Under the pieces are notes generated by a model. The model ran no database searches. It was given only the letters and a program-made list of their open reading frames with translations, and was not told the origin of the DNA. A program made the translations under genes and the position numbers. Below are positions 35,090 to 38,231 of a DNA stretch of 38,231 nt, one piece after another. The DNA lies in contig JANXTA010000139.1 in NCBI GenBank assembly GCA_025356395.1, positions 1 through 38,231 on the forward strand. The letters run 5' to 3'. How positions within the stretch are numbered: the first letter of the stretch is position 1; the number at the start of each line of letters is the position of its first letter. The stretch comes from Betaproteobacteria bacterium (lineage in GTDB: Bacteria; Pseudomonadota; Gammaproteobacteria; Burkholderiales; Burkholderiaceae_D).

Positions 35090-35213
35090 CTTCTCACCCT
35101 TCCCCCCTGGGGGAGGGTCGCGGAAAGGGTGAGCGCAGCGAGCGTCGGTGCTGGCACGACCACCTTCGCGCGCTTTGCGCACCCCCTCCCCAACCCTCCC
35201 TTGAAGGGGGAGG
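35090..35213 (+). repeat. C/G-tract repeat element between mrdA and rodA
   Basis: The element contains the hairpin CACCCTTCCCCCC/GGGGGAGGG near 35096-35118, a middle rich in AGCGCAGCGAGCG, and the end ACCCCCTCCCCAACCCTCCC then TTGAAGGGGGAGG. The layout, and the shared words GAGCGAAGCG/GAGCGCAGCG and CCCCAACC-type tracts, resemble the element before mrdA. Its terminal GGGGGAGG (35206-35213) forms the ribosome-binding site of rodA, four bases before the ATG. Confidence 0.65.
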
Positions 35214-35217
35214 CGGC

Positions 35218-36387
35218 ATGAGTTTGACCATGATCAACGACGCCCCCCTCATGTCGATCTGGCGGCGTGCCAGGCCCTACGTCTTCGTCTTCGATCCGGC
35301 CCTCTCGATCATCCTCGCGCTGCTCGCGACCTTCTCGCTGGTCACGCTCTATAGCGCCGGCTACGACTTCCCCGGCCGCTTCGAAGGCCAGGTCCGCAAC
35401 TTCGTCGCGGCCTTCCTGATGATGTGGTTCATCGCCAACGTCCCGCCGCAGAAGATGATGCGGTTCGCGATTCCCGTGTACACGGTCGGCGTGATGCTGC
35501 TGGTCGCCGTGTTCGTCGCCGGCACCGTGAAGAATGGCGCGCGTCGCTGGCTCACCGTCGGATCGTTGCAGATTCAACCATCGGAGCTCCTCAAGATCGG
35601 CGTGCCGTTGATGCTGGCCTGGTACTTCCACAAGCACGAGACGATGGTCCGTTTCCGCGACTTCCTCGCGGCCGGCGTGCTGTTGGTGGTGCCGGTCGGC
35701 CTGATCGCGAAGCAGCCCGACCTCGGCACCGCGCTGCTGGTGCTGGCCGCGGGCGTGTACGTCATCTACTTCGCGGGCCTGTCGTGGAAGCTGATCCTGC
35801 CGGTGTTGGTCGCGGCGGTGATCGGTGCCACCGCGCTGATCTTCGTCGGGGACAAGATCTGTCAGCCGGACGTGAACTGGCCCGGCATGCACGACTACCA
35901 GAAGCAGCGCATCTGCACGCTGCTCGACCCCACCACCGACCCGCTCGGCCGCGGCTTCCACACGATCCAGTCGGCGATCGCGGTCGGCTCGGGCGGGATC
36001 ACCGGCAAGGGCTACATGAAGGGCACGCAGACCCACCTGGACTTCATCCCCGAACGCACCACCGACTTCATCCTCGCGGTGTACGCGGAGGAGTTCGGCT
36101 TCATCGGCATCATCCTGCTGCTGTGCCTCTACAGCGCGCTGATCTTCCGCGGGTTGGTCATCGCGGCCAACGCGCCCACCTACTTCGCGCGCTTGCTCGC
36201 CGGTTCGATCACGCTGATCTTCTTCACGTACGCATTCGTCAACATGGGCATGGTCTCGGGCATCCTGCCCGTCGTCGGCGTGCCGTTGCCGTTCATGAGT
36301 TACGGCGGCACGGCGCTCGTCACGCTGGGCATCGGCGCGGGGATCCTGATGAGCGTGCAGCGCCATCAGCGGCTGGTGCAGACCTGA
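35218..36387 (+). CDS. rodA: Peptidoglycan glycosyltransferase RodA (SEDS family)
   Basis: 389 residues from the ATG at 35218. About ten hydrophobic segments and the SEDS signatures: LVTLYSAGYDFPGRF, VKNGARRWLTVGSLQIQPSELLKIGVPLMLAWYF, LIAKQPDLGTALLVLAAG and, near the end, RTTDFILAVYAEEFGFIG, FVNMGMVSGILPVVGVPLPFMSYGG. It polymerises glycan strands in the inner membrane together with PBP2. The ribosome-binding site derives from the repeat element in front of it. An in-frame upstream extension into mrdA is rejected. Confidence 0.96.
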   Translation: MSLTMINDAPLMSIWRRARPYVFVFDPALSIILALLATFSLVTLYSAGYDFPGRFEGQVRNFVAAFLMMWFIANVPPQKMMRFAIPVYTVGVMLLVAVFVAGTVKNGARRWLTVGSLQIQPSELLKIGVPLMLAWYFHKHETMVRFRDFLAAGVLLVVPVGLIAKQPDLGTALLVLAAGVYVIYFAGLSWKLILPVLVAAVIGATALIFVGDKICQPDVNWPGMHDYQKQRICTLLDPTTDPLGRGFHTIQSAIAVGSGGITGKGYMKGTQTHLDFIPERTTDFILAVYAEEFGFIGIILLLCLYSALIFRGLVIAANAPTYFARLLAGSITLIFFTYAFVNMGMVSGILPVVGVPLPFMSYGGTALVTLGIGAGILMSVQRHQRLVQT

Positions 36388-36426
36388 TCGGCGCTAGCCT
36401 ATTTCGGCGAAGCAAAGGGGATCGCG

Positions 36427-37128
36427 ATGGGCAAACTTCTGGCAACAAGTGTCGTGTCGATGGCGTGCCTGGCTTGCGCGCCCGCCTTCGCACTCGACGA
36501 TGCGGCGACCATCCTGCGCACGTCGGCCGAATCGTATGCGGCTCTGCGCAGCTACTCGGACGTGGGTGTGGTCGAGACTGGCGTCGGCGGCGATGTCAGC
36601 TTCGACACCGCGTTCGTGAAGCCGGACCGTTTCCGCTTCGCGTGGAAGGTTGGCCACCCGTTCATCCTCCTGCGTTTCGAAACCATCACCGCGATCGTTC
36701 GTTCGGAGGGGCCGCGTACGACCACGTGGCGCAAGGTCCATCACGAGGAGCCGACCGAGCGCGTCGACTCGTCGTTGTCGATGGCGATCGTAGGCGCCAC
36801 GGGCGTTTCGTCCGGCTCGGCCTATACGATCGCAACGTTGTTGATGCCGAAGCTGTGGGGCCGGGAGGATTCCAGCGCGTCGGTGCTCACGATGTCGAGC
36901 CCGCGGCTGCTCGCCGACGAGACGATCGACCGTGTTTCCTGCCGGCATCTGAGCGGTCTCTCGCGGCACGGTGACCCGCTCGACCTGTGGATCGGCATCG
37001 ACGATCACCTGGTGCGCCGACTAGATACGACGGGTAGTGGATTTCACTCCTCGGAAACTCGTCACGACGTCCGCATCAACGCGTCGATCGCGCCTGCGGT
37101 CTTCGCCGAAACCGACGTGCGACATTGA
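36427..37128 (+). CDS. Secreted LolA-like / DUF2092 protein
   Basis: 233 residues, AAAGGGG ribosome-binding site upstream. A signal peptide (1-22, ending APAFA) is followed by a beta-rich domain: AATILRTSAESYAALRSYSD, VGVVETGVGG, FDTAFVKPDRFRFAWKV and, late, CRHLSGLSRHGDPLDLWIGIDDHLVRRLD. This pattern of an averaged residue ladder and an F-K-x-P-x-R-F-R motif is typical of LolA/LolB-fold outer-membrane lipoprotein-sorting relatives, including DUF2092. It is probably periplasmic and may bind a lipid or lipoprotein; the ligand is unknown. It sits between rodA and rlpA, within cell-envelope genes. Confidence 0.78.
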   Translation: MGKLLATSVVSMACLACAPAFALDDAATILRTSAESYAALRSYSDVGVVETGVGGDVSFDTAFVKPDRFRFAWKVGHPFILLRFETITAIVRSEGPRTTTWRKVHHEEPTERVDSSLSMAIVGATGVSSGSAYTIATLLMPKLWGREDSSASVLTMSSPRLLADETIDRVSCRHLSGLSRHGDPLDLWIGIDDHLVRRLDTTGSGFHSSETRHDVRINASIAPAVFAETDVRH

Positions 37129-37136
37129 TCGCCGGC

Positions 37137-38231
37137 ATGCGCATCGGCCGCTACTTCGCGCTCACGGTCGTCATCGGACTGGCGGCCTGCTCGACGACGC
37201 CGACCCGACCGACCGTCGAGCCCGCGGCAAAGCCGCCCGGCACCTTCTCCACCACGCCACCCGCCGCCCCGCGCAAGAGCGGTGGTGGCTACTACCTCGA
37301 CGACGGCCCCGGCGACAGTCCGCCGGCCAATCTCGAACTCTTGCCCGACGCGATCCCGCGGGTCGAGAAGTACGCGAGCGGCGCCAACCGCCCGTACAAC
37401 GTCTTCGGGGTCGACTACGTGCCCGACCTCTCGCAGTCTTCGTATCGCGCGCGCGGCGTGGGGTCGTGGTACGGCCGCAAGTTCCACGGACAGCGCACGT
37501 CGTCGGGCGAGATCTACGACATGTACGGGATGACGGCTGCACATCCGACCTTGCCGATCCCCTGCTTTGCGCTGGTGACCAACCTGCAGAACGGTCGCTC
37601 GGTGATCGTGCGCGTCAACGATCGCGGTCCGTTCCTGCACAACCGCATCATGGATCTCTCGTATGCCGCGGCGCTCAAGGTCGGCTACCTGAGCAGCGGC
37701 AGCGGGCAGATCGAGGTCGAGATGCTGAAGCCCGCGGACATCGCGGCAGGACGCATCCCGATGACGACGACGGGCCTGCTGCTCGCTGCATCGGGTGGCG
37801 CGGGCAAGTCCCCGCCCCTCCTGTCGACCCCGCCAGCCCTGACGATCGAGGCCCTGACGGCCAACGAACCGCCGCCGGCGGCGGGCACCACCGGCGCAGC
37901 GAGCGCTACCGCACCAACCCTGCCTCCCGCCCCGACGATCGAACCGGATGCGCTGCTGCGTTCCTTGCCGCTCGCAGCGCCGCGCAAGAGCGACGTCGAT
38001 GTACCACCCGTCGTCGTCGCATCGGCGGATCGACAGCCGGTGGCTTTGCCCGAGGTCGCGACCAGCAGCGGCTACTACCTGCAGCTGGGAGCCTTCCGCG
38101 TCAAGGCCGGTGCCGACAGCTTCGCGTCGCACGTGGCGCGCGAGATCGACCCGGCCATCGCGTCGCGCGTCCAGGTGATCGATGGCAACGGCCTGTATCG
38201 CGTGCGGGTCGGTCCCTACGCGCAACGCGGC
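37137..38231 (+). CDS. rlpA: Septal-ring lytic transglycosylase RlpA family lipoprotein (partial, runs off the end)
   Basis: 365 codons from the ATG at 37137 are open to the window end without a stop. The lipoprotein signal is FALTVVIGLAACS, with Cys18 lipidated. A Pro/Thr-rich spacer precedes the DPBB domain (about 100-195), with GVGSWYGRKFHGQRTSSGE, YDMYGMTAAHPTLPIPC and VIVRVNDRGPF, which retains the Glu, His and Asp linked to transglycosylase activity in RlpA. A long Pro/Ala linker leads to a C-terminal SPOR domain (from about 308, GYYLQLGAFRVKAGADSF...YRVRVGPY) that binds denuded septal glycan. It lies eight bases after the LolA-like gene. rodA-rlpA neighbourhood is classic for this clade. 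Confidence 0.93.
   Translation, partial: MRIGRYFALTVVIGLAACSTTPTRPTVEPAAKPPGTFSTTPPAAPRKSGGGYYLDDGPGDSPPANLELLPDAIPRVEKYASGANRPYNVFGVDYVPDLSQSSYRARGVGSWYGRKFHGQRTSSGEIYDMYGMTAAHPTLPIPCFALVTNLQNGRSVIVRVNDRGPFLHNRIMDLSYAAALKVGYLSSGSGQIEVEMLKPADIAAGRIPMTTTGLLLAASGGAGKSPPLLSTPPALTIEALTANEPPPAAGTTGAASATAPTLPPAPTIEPDALLRSLPLAAPRKSDVDVPPVVVASADRQPVALPEVATSSGYYLQLGAFRVKAGADSFASHVAREIDPAIASRVQVIDGNGLYRVRVGPYAQRG

Noticed and set aside
32997-35090. 697-codon minus-strand open frame opposite mrdA
   Set aside because: Arg/Asp/Val-rich antisense shadow of mrdA without family motifs.
35090-35213. mrdA-rodA gap element as a terminator
   Set aside because: The stems are strong but no T tract follows, and rodA lies directly downstream with a good ribosome site, so readthrough is expected.

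Overview
The window is GC-rich, densely coded chromosomal DNA. It is almost certainly from a betaproteobacterium, most likely of Burkholderiales type. The evidence is synteny and gene type: an iron-oxidiser/beta-type gshA end followed by gshB, EIIA-Man, HPr and EI; metX-metW; xth divergent from pyrE; and gatCAB divergent from mreBCD-mrdA-rodA with rlpA behind. I cannot name a species. I found no tRNA, rRNA, CRISPR array, phage or intact insertion sequence.

Layout. 1-3827: glutathione synthesis (gshA 3' end, gshB) in tight array with an incomplete, probably regulatory PTS (EIIA, HPr, EI) that has no EIIB/EIIC here. 3857-9453: a GGDEF-EAL protein with substitutions in both motifs, an OmpR-type response regulator/histidine kinase pair, and a periplasmic HtrA/Do protease. 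A perfect PmrA/QseB-type direct repeat (CTTAAG-N5-CTTAAG) lies in front of the protease. 9472-11932: a terminator, a small secreted protein, a long structured leader with SAM-II-like features, then metX and metW. 12059-14490: a DUF2817 peptidase and an AmpG-like transporter.

14487-15466 is a gene graveyard: a frameshifted M48 metalloprotease fused by deletion to the 3' end of a VOC/glyoxalase gene, then a frameshifted orphan antitoxin. 15519-17718 holds a Tat-exported metallo-beta-lactamase-fold hydrolase, a MarR regulator and a divergent siderophore-interacting reductase, around an AT-rich control region with an inverted repeat. 17728-19573 carries a MATE transporter and a DUF3429 membrane protein. 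19675-23068 is a second decayed block of two convergent broken signalling genes: an AAA/TPR regulator lacking its P-loop, and a PAS-GGDEF-GGDEF protein with an amber codon and a frameshift.

23154-38231 is core again: xth, pyrE, a DUF4124 protein, a gatCAB set with a lipoprotein and a LysE exporter between gatA and gatB, then the elongasome cluster mreB-mreC-mreD-mrdA-rodA, a LolA-like secreted protein and an RlpA that runs off the end. The spacers of the elongasome cluster are rich in strong inverted repeats, including a perfect 17-bp hairpin over the mrdA stop codon. Two related C/G-tract elements there appear to supply the ribosome-binding sites of mrdA and rodA.

No clear-cut new system is present. 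The observations I consider most worth testing are the metX leader, the PmrA-type box in front of htrA, the altered c-di-GMP protein behind ptsI, the repeat architecture of the mre-mrd-rod cluster, and the two clusters of decayed genes. All calls rest on reading sequence and remembered family features; no database search was run.
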